The notes: generated by a model not told the origin, from the sequence alone. A DNA stretch of 64,000 bases from Pseudomonas hygromyciniae (GCF_016925675.1 NZ_CP070506.1:1424501-1488500), one strand, 5' to 3'. Counted from the stretch's first letter, positions 18,324-27,217 are shown. Translations and numbers: made by a program.

Positions 18324-19762
18324 ACATTGTTGAGCTCGATGCAATTGCGTTGTCCCAGGCGATCCACGCTCGGCAGGTGTCGTGTCATGAAGTGATGCAG
18401 GCTTATCTGGCGCAGATCGCGCGTTTCAACCCGTCGGTCAATGCCCTGGTGTCGTTGCGCGACGAAGAGCACGTGCTGGCCGAGGCCCGGGATTGTGACC
18501 GGGAGCTGGACCAGGGCCGCTCCCGTGGCTGGATGCATGGCATGCCCCAGGCGATCAAGGATCTGGCGGCAACCAAGGGCTTGCGCACGACCATGGGCTC
18601 GCCGCTGTTCGTCGAACAGATCCCCGTTGAAGACGCCATCGCCGTGGCCCGGGTGCGGGCCAGTGGTGCGATTATCATCGGCAAGAGCAACGTGCCGGAG
18701 TTTGGCCTGGGTTCCCAGACCTACAACAGCGTGTTCGGCACCACCGGCAATGCCTACGACCCCGCGTTGGTGGCCGGCGGCAGCAGCGGCGGGGCGGCGG
18801 TGGCCTTGGCGCTGCGCATGCTGCCGGTGGCCGATGGCAGCGACATGATGGGCTCGCTGCGCAACCCGGCAGCGTTCAATAACGTGTTTGGCCTGCGCCC
18901 GTCCCAGGGCCGCGTGCCCCATGGGCCGGCACCGGAGGTGTTTGTCCAGCAGTTGGCCACCGAAGGCCCGATGGGCCGCAGCGTGGCGGATGTGGCGCGG
19001 TTGTTGAGCATCCAGGCGGGCTTCGATGCGCGGGTGCCGTTGTCGCTCAAGGACGATCCGAGCGTATTCGGCGCGCCGTTGGCCCGTGATTTCAAGGGTA
19101 CGCGCCTGGGCTGGCTGGGGGACTACAACGGCTATCTGCCGATGGACGATGGCGTGCTGAGTTTGTGTGAATCCGCCCTCGGCGATTTCAGTGCGTTGGG
19201 CTGCGAAGTGGAAGGCTGCCAGCCGGACTTTTCCATGGAGCGCCTGTGGCACACCTGGCTGGTGCATCGTCATTGGCTGGTGCAGGGCGCGCTGGGGGCG
19301 GCGTATGCCGACCCGCAAAAACGTGGGTTGCTCAAGCCTGAAGCGCAGTGGGAAGTGGAGGGCGGCCTGGGCTTGAGCGCGGCGGATGTTTATCAGGCCT
19401 CGTTGGCGCGCAGCGAGTGGTACCGCGCCCTGGCCAAGTTGTTCGAGCGTTACGATTTTCTGCTGTTGCCCAGTGCCCAAGTGTTCCCTTTCGATGCACA
19501 ACAGCACTGGCCGCGTGTCGTTGGAGGGCGAACCATGGACACCTATCACCGCTGGATGGAGGTAGTGATCGGCCCGACATTGGCCGGCCTGCCGAGCATG
19601 AGTGTGCCGGTGGGCTTCAACCCCTAAGGCTTGCCCATGGGCCTGCAAATCATCGGCCCGGCCCAGGCGGATCGCGCCGTACTGCAACTGGCCTACGCCC
19701 ATGAGCAACTGACGCATTGGGTCCAGCGCAGCCCTCCGCAATGCTTGAGGGCGAACGCCTGA
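18320..19762 (+). pseudogene. Amidase-signature enzyme interrupted by a nonsense codon
   Basis: Starts with TTG at 18320 overlapping the transporter stop; AAGGGAG precedes it. The amidase signature is intact: catalytic Lys in GMPQAIKDLAATKG, GGSSGGAAVALALRM, and the Ser of DGSDMMGSLRNPAAFNN. At 19625-19627 a TAA follows PSMSVPVGFNP. The same frame then continues with GLPMGLQIIGPAQADRAVLQ, the normal end of amidases, down to TGA at 19760-19762. One C-to-T change (CAA to TAA) explains it. The protein would lose about 45 residues out of roughly 480. It may be inactive, or partly active since the catalytic triad is upstream. A sequencing error is possible. Confidence 0.85.
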
Positions 19763-19826
19763 GGGGAGGGCGGCCTGTATCTTGCTGTGAAATTCGATCA
19801 TCCATCAGCAACCGGGAGATCAAGCC

Positions 19827-20597
19827 ATGGGCAGCAACGCCGACACAGGTACTGTGCGCTCAGTGGAGCGGGCACTGGCCATCATCGAGTTGCTCGGCGA
19901 GCACCAGGCCCTGGGGCTTGAGGAGCTGCATTACCTGACGCGCTTGCCCAAGGCGACGGTGTCGCGGATGTTGCTGACCTTGCAGGAGCAGGGCTGGATC
20001 TACCGTGGCCTGAGCGACCGGCGTTATCGCATCAGCGCCCAGCGCTTGTTCGGCGATACCCAGCAACGCTTCAAGCGCCGCCTGGTGGAATGTGCGGCGC
20101 CGTGGCTGCTGGAACTGAGCGAACGCACCGGGTTGGTGGCGGACTTGTCGAACTTCGACGGCGAGCGCCTGGAAGTCATGGAAAGCGCGATCCCCACGGT
20201 GCTGCGCAAGCTGTACCCCAACAACTGCCAGATCGTCGGCCAGCATGCCAGCCTGTTCCACTCGGCCATGGGCAAGGCGTGCCTGGCCGAGTTGGCTGCC
20301 GATGAAGTCCAGCGCCTGGCCAGCCGCGAGCATGTGCCGGCCGACGATCAGTACCGTGCTTGCGAGCAATCCCAGCACCAGGGGTTTGGCCAGCGTACCG
20401 AAGGGTACTGGGAGTATCCGGTGCGCTTGCCATTTCTGATCCGTGCGGTGGCGTTGCCGGTACGGGCCAACGGGCGGTTGGTGGGGAGCATGGCGTTGCA
20501 TTGGCCGATGCACCAGGCGCCAGTGGAGCGGGTGTTGAGTCTGCATCTGGCTAGCCTGGAGGCGACCGTGCAAGGCGTGCAGCACGCACTGGCCTGA
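19827..20597 (+). CDS. IclR-family transcriptional regulator
   Basis: 256 residues. N-terminal winged helix TVRSVERALAIIELLGEHQAL with recognition helix LPKATVSRMLLTLQEQGWI; C-terminal IclR effector domain with HSAMGKACLAELAADEVQRL and RAVALPVRANGRLVGSMALHW. GGGAG precedes the ATG at good spacing. Last gene of the hydrolase-transporter-amidase cluster, so it likely senses the substrate or product and controls the cluster. It is followed by a REPIN into which an IS110 element has inserted. Confidence 0.9.
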   Translation: MGSNADTGTVRSVERALAIIELLGEHQALGLEELHYLTRLPKATVSRMLLTLQEQGWIYRGLSDRRYRISAQRLFGDTQQRFKRRLVECAAPWLLELSERTGLVADLSNFDGERLEVMESAIPTVLRKLYPNNCQIVGQHASLFHSAMGKACLAELAADEVQRLASREHVPADDQYRACEQSQHQGFGQRTEGYWEYPVRLPFLIRAVALPVRANGRLVGSMALHWPMHQAPVERVLSLHLASLEATVQGVQHALA

Positions 20598-20613
20598 CGC
20601 CGGATCGGGCTTG

Positions 20614-20696
20614 TGTGGGAGCGGGCTTGCCCGCGATAGCGGTGGGTCAGTCAACTATCTATTAACTGACCCTCTGCTATCGCGGGCAAGCCCGCT
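20614..20696. repeat. REPIN, left portion, interrupted by the IS110-family element
   Basis: TGTGGGAGCGGGCTTGCCCG ... GCGGGCAAGCCCGCT. The right arm stops at the CT of 20695-20696. The expected remainder CCCACATTT is found at 21868-21876, on the far side of the insertion. Confidence 0.9.
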
Positions 20697-20719
20697 TGTA
20701 TGTTTAGACTTGAAGGGGT

Positions 20720-20870
20720 GGGCGGCGACTAAAAGCCCGATTCCGACTCTAGCCAGTACGGACCGTGGGAGACTTCTCGTCCCGCCCTTTCTACCCTAAG
20801 CGCCGATAAGGAATTCATCGGGAAAACCGACAATAGAGGCAAGCCAGCGCTGGGATAGACCCCGACAAGC
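20720..20870 (+). ncRNA. Candidate IS110 bridge RNA in the left end
   Basis: Outer stem GGGCGG-C-GAC (20720-20729) with GTC-CCGCCC (20779-20787) encloses a target loop. Inside it AAGCCCG (20733-20739) is identical to the 7 bases left of the CT core in the REP, and GTGGGAG (20765-20771) is the complement of CTCCCAC to the right. A TCCG/CGGA hairpin (20742-20762) lies between them. A second loop has ATAGA (20833-20837), matching the element's right end (ATAGAAT before CT), and ACAAG (20865-20869), complementary to CT plus the left-end start TGT, around a CCAGCGCTGG palindrome. A CCGAT/ATCGG hairpin (20803-20821) separates the loops. Layout known for IS621; ends are approximate. Confidence 0.7.
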
Positions 20871-20898
20871 CCTTAAACCCTAGCTCCGAGGATTAGTT

Positions 20899-21862
20899 AT
20901 GACAATCCTTACTTCACCAACGGTTGTGGGTATCGATGTGGCCAAGGCCGAAATCGTTGCCTACCGCGAAGACCTCAACGCCACTCAAGCCATTGCCAAC
21001 GACCGCGATGCTCTTGGTCGCTGGCTCAACACATTACCTGCCAACAGCTCAATTGCCCTGGAAGCCACCAGCACTTACCACTTGGACACAGCTGAACTCG
21101 CCCATGAAATAGGACATCGGGTTTACGTTGTAGACGCTTATCGGTTGAGCCATTACCGCGAAAGCATTGGCCAGCGGGCGAAAACCGACCCTTGTGATGC
21201 ACGTTTATTAGCGCGCTACCTGAGCAGCGAGCAGAAACGGCTACGGCTCTGGAGTCCACCTCCGCAGGCTTACAAGTTATTGAAAAGCTTGCTGCACCGA
21301 CGTGCAGAGCTTATCAACTTGCGTGTAAGCCTTACACTGAGCTGGTCAGGCGAACCGCTTTTGAAAGACGAGTTGGCCCAGCAGTTAAAGTCCTTCAAAC
21401 AAGCTGAGCAGGTCATTCAGAAGTTGCTGCACAAGGTCAGTAAAGAGGCGGGCATCACCGAAAATATCAAGCGCTGCAAAGCCATTGAGGGAGTGGGTGA
21501 TCTTACGGCTACTGGTCTAGCGACAGCCTTCATGCGCGGTCAGTTCGCCAATGGCGATGCATTCATCGCTTTCTTGGGGATGGATCTGAGACCAAAAGAT
21601 TCCGGAAAAAAGGCCGGCCCTCGGCACTTGAGTAAAAAGGGCGATTCAGAGTTGCGGCGCCTTGCTCACAACGCAGCGATGGCCGCTAGCCGATCTGCGA
21701 CCTGGAAACCGTACTACGAGTCCTACCTAGCCCGGGGGACTGGCAAAGACCCAAGCCCTGGTGATCCTCGCCCGCAAGCTCTGCCGAGTGGCATTCGCGC
21801 TGATGAAAAACCAGAGCGAATACCAGCCGAACTTAAGGTTGCAGGGTTTACCTGCAACATAG
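20899..21862 (+). pseudogene. IS110-family transposase with +1 frameshift
   Basis: DEDD RuvC-like N-terminal domain: D13 in VGIDVAKAE, E55 in ALEATSTYH, D97 and D100 in RAKTDPCDARLL. C-terminal serine domain: S245 in GPRHLSKKGDSELRRL. After YESYLARG the frame breaks at a run of five G (21734-21738). Removing one G restores GLAKTQALVILARKLCRVAF and a stop at 21860-21862, giving about 320 residues, the family norm. The frame as written instead runs on through the IS end into the next gene region. It was either inactivated after insertion or is a homopolymer error. Confidence 0.85.
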
Positions 21863-21867
21863 AATCT

Positions 21868-21876
21868 CCCACATTT
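21868..21876. repeat. Remaining end of the split REP arm
   Basis: CCCACATTT directly after the CT core. Joined to AAGCCCGCT at 20696 it rebuilds the standard REP end. Confidence 0.8.
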
Positions 21877-21956
21877 AAATTGCCGGGGCCGTTAGATTGC
21901 GTGCGGCAAGCCGGCCAGTTAATGTTCGGGCAGGTTTTTCTCCGTGCGAGTGTTCA

Positions 21957-22547
21957 ATGTTCAACACATCCATCCTCAAGCCCCTGGCGCTCTTGCTGCT
22001 GGCCGCTGCCGCCGTGCCCGCGCAGGCCGCCTGGTACCTGGATAACGAATCCTCAAGGCTGTCGTTCGTCACCACCAAAAACACTGACCTGTCTGAAGTC
22101 CAGCGCTTCCTGGTGCTGCACGGCAAGGTCGACGAGAACGGCGCGGCGCAGTTGGAGGTGGAGCTGGAGTCGATCAACAGCGGCATCCCGTTACGCGATG
22201 AGCGCATGCGCAACGACCTGTTCCAGATCAAGACCCACCCCGATGCGCTGATCAACGCACAAATCAACCTGCAACCTATCAACGACTTGGCCACCGGCGC
22301 GCAGTTGGAGTTGCGCCTACCGCTATCGGTCACCCTGCATGGCAAGACCCAGACCTACAACGCCGAACTACTGGCGACGCGCCTGGATGATCGGCGTTTC
22401 CAGGTGGTGACCCTGGAGCCGCTGGTGTTGCACGCCAAGGATTTTGACTTGCTCTCTGGCATAGAGACTTTGCGCAAGGCTGCCGGCCTGGATGCGATCA
22501 GCCTGTCGGTGCCGGTGGGTGCGGTGCTGATTTTCACGGCGCGCTGA
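21957..22547 (+). CDS. YceI-family periplasmic lipid-binding protein
   Basis: 196 residues from ATG 21957, chosen because it starts a clean signal peptide (ILKPLALLLLAAAAVPAQA-AW). The mature part follows the YceI lipocalin-like pattern: WYLDNESSRLSFVTTKN, then VELESINSGIPLRDERMRNDLF and a C-terminal beta-barrel. YceI proteins bind isoprenoid or fatty chains in the periplasm. An in-frame start 20 codons upstream would begin near the IS end and has no signal. It is followed one base later by a cardiolipin synthase gene, suggesting an envelope-lipid operon. Confidence 0.82.
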   Translation: MFNTSILKPLALLLLAAAAVPAQAAWYLDNESSRLSFVTTKNTDLSEVQRFLVLHGKVDENGAAQLEVELESINSGIPLRDERMRNDLFQIKTHPDALINAQINLQPINDLATGAQLELRLPLSVTLHGKTQTYNAELLATRLDDRRFQVVTLEPLVLHAKDFDLLSGIETLRKAAGLDAISLSVPVGAVLIFTAR

Positions 22548-22548
22548 C

Positions 22549-23706
22549 ATGAGCGGCGCGGTGTTCCCCTGGCGCAGCGCCAATCGCTTCGAATTGCTGA
22601 TCGACGGCCCGAACTTTTTCCCGCAGATGCTGGTGGCGATCGCCCGCGCCGAACGCCAGGTGGAGCTTGAGCTGTATCTGGTGGAGGCGGGCGCCTGTGC
22701 CGAGGAGATGGTCAAGGCGCTGGTGCACGCGGCCGAGCGCGGGGTACAGGTGCGCTGCCTGTTCGATGATTACGGCAGCCTGGCCTTTACCCTGGGCCTG
22801 CGGCGCCGCTTGACCGAGGCCGGGGTGGAGCTGCGCTTCTACAATCGCCTGCGTTGGCGCCGTTGGATGCGCAACCTCTATCGCGACCACCGCAAGCTGT
22901 TGCTGGTCGACCAGAGCATCGCCGTGGTGGGCGGCACCGGGGTCACCGATGAGTTCTGGACGCCAGGGCAGGACACCTGTGAGTGGCACGAAGTCATGGT
23001 GCAAATCAGCGGCCCGCTGGTGCTCGACTGGCAAGCCCTGTTCGACCGCCAGTGGCGGGTCAACGACCACCGCCGTGCCTGGAAGCCGGCCACGCATTTT
23101 GGTTTGCCGCGCTTGCCCAAAGTGCCAGCAACCGGCCCAGGCCTGGGGCGGGTGGCGTATGCCGACGCGGGCCAGCATCGAGACATTTTGCAATCGCTGA
23201 TCCGCGCCCTGAACAGCGGCCAGCGCCGTATCTGGCTGGCCACGCCGTACTTCTTGCCCACTTGGGGTGTACGCCGGGCCCTGCGCCGTGCGGCCGGGCG
23301 CGGTGTGGACGTGCGTCTGCTGCTGACCGGGCCGCGCACCGACCATCCTTCGGTGCGCTACGCCGGGCACCGGTATTACCCGCGCCTGCTCAAGTCCGGG
23401 GTGCAGATCTTCGAATACCAGCCCTGTTTCCTGCACCTGAAGATGGTGCTGGTGGACGATTGGGTGAGCATCGGCTCGTGCAATTTCGATCACTGGAACC
23501 TGCGCTTCAACCTGGAGGCCAACCTGGAAGCGCTGGACCCGGCGTTGACGCTGGCGGTAGTGGGCAGTTTCGAGCGCGATTTTGCCCAGAGCCAGGCGGT
23601 CAGCCTGGAGGCATGGAAGGCCCGACCGTTGTGGCGGCGGGTGAAGCAGCGGGTGTGGGGCTGGATTGACCGGTTGGTGGTCAATCTGCTGGATCGAAGA
23701 GGGTAG
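22549..23706 (+). CDS. clsB: Cardiolipin synthase B-like phospholipase D-family enzyme
   Basis: 385 residues with two HKD motifs. The first is YRDHRKLLLVDQSIAVVGG (His and Lys, with Asp six further on). The second is FLHLKMVLVDDWVSIGSCNFDHWN. The N-terminal LLIDGPNFFPQMLVAIARAE and the membrane-associated basic C-terminus WRRVKQRVWGWIDRLVVNLL match ClsB/YbhO. It makes cardiolipin from phosphatidylglycerol and a second phospholipid at the inner membrane. It begins one base after the yceI stop, so they are co-transcribed. Confidence 0.88.
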   Translation: MSGAVFPWRSANRFELLIDGPNFFPQMLVAIARAERQVELELYLVEAGACAEEMVKALVHAAERGVQVRCLFDDYGSLAFTLGLRRRLTEAGVELRFYNRLRWRRWMRNLYRDHRKLLLVDQSIAVVGGTGVTDEFWTPGQDTCEWHEVMVQISGPLVLDWQALFDRQWRVNDHRRAWKPATHFGLPRLPKVPATGPGLGRVAYADAGQHRDILQSLIRALNSGQRRIWLATPYFLPTWGVRRALRRAAGRGVDVRLLLTGPRTDHPSVRYAGHRYYPRLLKSGVQIFEYQPCFLHLKMVLVDDWVSIGSCNFDHWNLRFNLEANLEALDPALTLAVVGSFERDFAQSQAVSLEAWKARPLWRRVKQRVWGWIDRLVVNLLDRRG

Positions 23707-23752
23707 GAAGCACACCGCAATCAATTGTAGGAGCTGGCTTGCCTGCGATGGC

Positions 23753-23982
23753 CATAAGTATCTACACAACTTTCAGAAACTGACGAACTCCCCCGTGGCG
23801 AGCGGGCTTGCCCCGCGCTGGGCTGCGAAGCAGCCCCAAAACCAGCCGCTGGGGTGTATCTGGTACAACGCATTCGGCTTATTGGGGCTGCTTCGCAGCC
23901 CAGCGCGGGGCAAGCCCGCTCGCCACAACTGCGCTATCTGCCTGGATTTAAGCGTTGCGGCAAAGTTGTGTAGATACCTATG
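23753..23982. mobile_element. MITE-like element, 230 bp, with terminal inverted repeats and 10-bp target duplication
   Basis: Termini CATAAGTATCTACACAAC... and its complement ...GTTGTGTAGATACCTATG form a 21-bp inverted repeat with one mismatch. Direct copies of CTGCGATGGC flank it (23743-23752 and 23983-23992). It has no coding capacity and contains another REPIN. The long duplication would fit an IS4-like transposase acting in trans, but no such transposase is in this window. Confidence 0.8.
23795..23926. repeat. Inner REPIN inside the MITE-like element
   Basis: 43-bp inverted arms beginning GTGGCGAGCGGGCTTGCCCC (23795-23837) and ending GGGGCAAGCCCGCTCGCCAC (23884-23926), including GGGCTGCGAAGCAGCCCC hairpins. 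The arms are perfect complements. Confidence 0.9.
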
Positions 23983-24064
23983 CTGCGATGGCGGCACCTC
24001 GGTCTATCAGTGCCACCGAGGTGTTGCCATCGCAGGCAAGCCAGCTCCCACATACCGCTTCAAA

Positions 24065-26356
24065 TCACAGCAGTTCGAAACTCTGCTGCTGCACGTCCTG
24101 GGAGTCCAGGCCGATCTGCACATTGAACTGGCCAGGTTCGGCCGCGAACTTGAGCTGGGTGTTGTAGAACTTCAGGTCATCCTCGGTAATGCTGAAGTGC
24201 ACCACCTTCGACTCACCGGCTTTGAGCAGGATCTTCTGGAAGTTCTTCAGTTCCTTGATCGGGCGGATCATTGAGCCCGCCACGTCCTGGATGTACAGCT
24301 GCACCACGGTTTCGCCATCCACCTTGCCGGTGTTTTTCAGGGTGACGCTGGCGTCCAGCTTACCGGTTTTGTTCAGGGTGGTGGACGACAGCGCCATGTC
24401 CGACAGGCTGAAGCGTGTGTAGCTCAGGCCATAACCGAATGGATACAGGGGGCCTGTGGTGTCGTCGAAGTACTGCGAGGTGTAGTTGCCCGGTTTGCCC
24501 GGCGTGAATGGCCGGCCAATGGTCAGGTGGTTGTAGTAGGTCGGAATCTGCCCCACGGAGCGTGGGAAGGTGATCGGCAGCTTGCCCGACGGGTTGTAGT
24601 CACCGAACAGCACGTCGGCAATCGCATTGCCGCCTTCGGTGCCGGCGAACCAGGTTTCCAGGATCGCATCGGCTTGCTGACTCTCTTCGAGGATCGACAG
24701 CGGCCGGCCGTTCATCAGCACCAGAACCAGCGGCTTGCCCGTGGCTTTCAAGGCCGTGATCAGGTCGCGCTGGCTTTGCGGGATGTTCAGGTCGGTCCGG
24801 CTCGATGATTCGTGGGACATGCCACGGGACTCGCCCACGGCGGCCACCACTACATCGGCGTTTTTCGCGGCCTTGACCGCTTCGTCGATCAGCACCTGGG
24901 CCGAGCGTGGGTCATCCACCACTTCCGGGGCATCGAAATTGAGGAAGTTGAGGTAGTCCACCACCGCCTTGTCGCTGGTGATGTTGGCGCCACGAGCGTA
25001 GATCACTTTGCCCTTTTCACCGATCACCGCGTTCATGCCGTCCAGCAGGGTGACCGATTGCGCAGGTTTACCGGCGGCGGCCCAACTGCCCATCATGTCG
25101 ATGGGCGCCTTGGCCAGCGGGCCGACCAGAGCGATGGTCGCGGATTTCTTCAGGGGCAGGGTGTCGTTCTGGTTTTTCAGCAACACCAGGCTGCGCCGCG
25201 CGACGTCGCGGGCTTCGCTGCGGTGCAGGCGGCTTTCGGCATAGGTGTCGGCCGGATCATCTTCGGCCTTGCCGATACGCAGGTACGGGTCGGCGAACAG
25301 GCCCATGTCGTACTTGGCACCGAGTACTTCACGCACGGCGTTGTCGATGTCTTTTTGCTCGATCTCGCCGGATTTCAGCAGCCCTGGCAATTCCTTGCCG
25401 TAGAGCTGGTCGTTCATGCTCATGTCGATGCCGGCCTTGATCGCCAGCTTGGCCGCTTCGCGACCGTCCTTGGCGACGCCGTGCTTGATCAGTTCGAAGA
25501 TCGCACCGTGGTCGCTCACGGTCAGGCCCTTGAAGCCCCACTCCTTGCGCAGCAGGTCGTTCATCAGCCAGGTGTTGGCGGTGGCGGGCACGCCGTTGAT
25601 CGAGTTCAACGCCACCATCACCCCGCCGGCGCCGGCCTTGATCGCGGCGTGGTAGGGCGGCAGGTAGTCCTGGTACATCTTGACCGGGCTCATGTCGACC
25701 ACGTTGTAGTCGCGCCCGCCTTCCACCGCGCCGTACAGGGCGAAGTGCTTGACGCTGGCCATGATGCTGTCGGCCTGGGCCGGGCTCGGGCCCTGGAAGG
25801 CCTTGACCATCACTTCGCTGATGCGCGACACCAGGTAGGTGTCTTCGCCGAAGCCTTCGGAGGTGCGGCCCCAACGGGCGTCGCGGGAGATATCGACCAT
25901 TGGCGCGAAGGTAATGTCGAGGCTGTCTGCCGCCGCTTCTTTAGCGGCAATGCGTCCGGAGCGGCCGATGGCGTCCATGTCCCAGCTCGAGGCCAGGGCC
26001 AGGCTGATCGGGAAAATGGTGCGGTGGCCGTGGATCACGTCATAGGCGAAGAACATCGGGATCTTCAAGCGGCTGCGCATGGCCGCGTCCTGCATCGGAC
26101 GGTTTTCCGGGCGGGTGATGGAGTTAAATGTGCCACCAATGCGCCCGGCGGCGATTTCCTTGCGGATCATCTCGCGCGGCATTTCCGGGCCGATGCTGAT
26201 CAGGCGCAATTGGCCGATCTTTTCATCCAGGGTCATCTGCCCGAGCAGGTCGCTGACGAACGCGTCCTTGTCCTTAAGCGCAGCGGGCTTGGTCTCGGCA
26301 ACGACGGAGTGACTGGCCAGAGTGGCAACAAGGCCCAGCAAACACAGCTTTTTCAT
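24065..26356 (-). CDS. bglX: Periplasmic beta-glucosidase, glycoside hydrolase family 3
   Basis: 763 residues, the length of BglX. Signal peptide MKKLCLLGLVATLASHSVVA. The GH3 N-domain has PMFFAYDVIHGHRTIFPI, FAPMVDISRDARWGRTSEGFGED, SVKHFALYGAVEGGRDYN, and the nucleophile Asp in GLTVSDHGAI. The C-domain contains VVAAVGESRGMSHESSSR and SGKLPITFPRSVGQIP; a fibronectin III-like domain closes the protein. It hydrolyses beta-glucosides in the periplasm. It is monocistronic with its promoter in 26357-26608, a region shared with divergent lemA. Confidence 0.93.
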   Translation of the reverse strand: MKKLCLLGLVATLASHSVVAETKPAALKDKDAFVSDLLGQMTLDEKIGQLRLISIGPEMPREMIRKEIAAGRIGGTFNSITRPENRPMQDAAMRSRLKIPMFFAYDVIHGHRTIFPISLALASSWDMDAIGRSGRIAAKEAAADSLDITFAPMVDISRDARWGRTSEGFGEDTYLVSRISEVMVKAFQGPSPAQADSIMASVKHFALYGAVEGGRDYNVVDMSPVKMYQDYLPPYHAAIKAGAGGVMVALNSINGVPATANTWLMNDLLRKEWGFKGLTVSDHGAIFELIKHGVAKDGREAAKLAIKAGIDMSMNDQLYGKELPGLLKSGEIEQKDIDNAVREVLGAKYDMGLFADPYLRIGKAEDDPADTYAESRLHRSEARDVARRSLVLLKNQNDTLPLKKSATIALVGPLAKAPIDMMGSWAAAGKPAQSVTLLDGMNAVIGEKGKVIYARGANITSDKAVVDYLNFLNFDAPEVVDDPRSAQVLIDEAVKAAKNADVVVAAVGESRGMSHESSSRTDLNIPQSQRDLITALKATGKPLVLVLMNGRPLSILEESQQADAILETWFAGTEGGNAIADVLFGDYNPSGKLPITFPRSVGQIPTYYNHLTIGRPFTPGKPGNYTSQYFDDTTGPLYPFGYGLSYTRFSLSDMALSSTTLNKTGKLDASVTLKNTGKVDGETVVQLYIQDVAGSMIRPIKELKNFQKILLKAGESKVVHFSITEDDLKFYNTQLKFAAEPGQFNVQIGLDSQDVQQQSFELL

Positions 26357-26608
26357 GAATATCCTTTTTCGGCGTACTGCGCAGCGTCACGTAAACACTG
26401 CTCGGCCAAAATGTGGGGAGCGACTATTGTTGTTCGGGTGTTGTGTGGATAAATACCGCACACTTCTGGCTCTTTATGAACTATCCATAAAGAAGGGCAT
26501 CTTTTAGCTGATTGGCTCGATGTAATCCAGTAGTGGCCGATTATGCCCCAAGCGCGTGATGTATAGGGTCAGTCGTCAAATTCCATAAGGTTGGTCAGGA
26601 GACACACC

Positions 26609-27217
26609 ATGCAAGCAGCACAGACTATTCGATGGGGCTGGAAAGCCGCGGCCCTGCTACTGATCAGCAGCGTGCTGAGCGGTTGCGGCATCAACAAGAT
26701 CCCGACCCTGGACGAACAGGTCAAGGCGGCCTGGGCCCAGGTGCAGAACCAGTACCAACGGCGCGCCGACCTGATCCCCAACCTGGTGGAAGTGGTCAAG
26801 GGCTACGCTGCCCATGAGCAGGACACCCTCACCGCCGTGATCGAAGCGCGGGCCAAGGCGACCTCGATCCAGGTCGATGCCAGCACCCTCGACAACCCGG
26901 AAAAACTCAAGCAGTTCCAGCAAGCCCAGGAAGGCCTGAGCGGTGCCCTCAGCCGCTTGATGGTGGTGTCCGAGCGCTATCCGGACCTCAAGGCCAACCA
27001 GAACTTCCTGGCCCTGCAATCGCAGCTTGAAGGCACCGAAAACCGCATCAGCGTGGCCCGTCGCGACTTTATCGCCGCTGTGCAGGCCTTCAACACCGAG
27101 ATCCGCACGTTCCCTGGCCGCCTGTGGCACAGCGTGATGTACAGCGACTTGCCGGTGCGCGCCAACTTCGAGGCCACCAGTGCCGATGCCGATAAAGCGC
27201 CACAAGTGAAATTCTGA
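26609..27217 (+). CDS. lemA: LemA-family lipoprotein
   Basis: 202 residues from the ATG at 26609, with AGGAG upstream; an in-frame start 6 codons earlier lacks one. Lipobox VLSGC gives a lipidated protein. Family motifs are KAAWAQVQNQYQRRADLIPNL, VEVVKGYAAHEQDTL and SQLEGTENRISVARRDF. LemA proteins are long-helix membrane proteins of unclear biochemical role, usually encoded with TPM-domain proteins. Here it overlaps the next gene by one base (TGATG), forming an operon with two TPM genes. Confidence 0.9.
   Translation: MQAAQTIRWGWKAAALLLISSVLSGCGINKIPTLDEQVKAAWAQVQNQYQRRADLIPNLVEVVKGYAAHEQDTLTAVIEARAKATSIQVDASTLDNPEKLKQFQQAQEGLSGALSRLMVVSERYPDLKANQNFLALQSQLEGTENRISVARRDFIAAVQAFNTEIRTFPGRLWHSVMYSDLPVRANFEATSADADKAPQVKF

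Larger units (their letters stand above)
20697..21867 (+). mobile_element. IS110-family insertion sequence inserted into a REP
   Basis: About 1171 bp. Boundaries are set by rejoining the REP arm: AAGCCCG-CT on the left and CT-CCCACATTT on the right, with CT as the shared core dinucleotide. There are no terminal inverted repeats and no longer target duplication, as is normal for IS110. A noncoding left end of about 200 bp precedes the transposase gene, the arrangement of the IS110 group whose left end encodes a bridge RNA. Pseudomonas IS110 elements that target REPs are known (ISPpu9/ISPpu10 type); I cannot name this one. The transposase is frameshifted. Confidence 0.85.
23726..24053. repeat. 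Outer REPIN (GGAGCTGGCTTGCC type), split by a MITE-like insertion
   Basis: Left arm TGTAGGAGCTGGCTTGCCTG (23726) and right arm ending CAGGCAAGCCAGCTCCCACA (24052). Removing the insert at 23753-23982 together with one copy of its 10-bp duplication restores a perfect pairing GGCTTGCCTGCGATGGC/GCCATCGCAGGCAAGCC plus CACCTCGGT/ACCGAGGTG. No gene lies in 23707-24064. Confidence 0.88.

Noticed and set aside
18257..19801. 514-codon reverse frame opposite the amidase
   Set aside because: Its openness reflects codon bias; the forward frame carries the amidase signature.
24812..26452. 546-codon forward frame opposite bglX
   Set aside because: Same reason: shadow of a complete GH3 enzyme.
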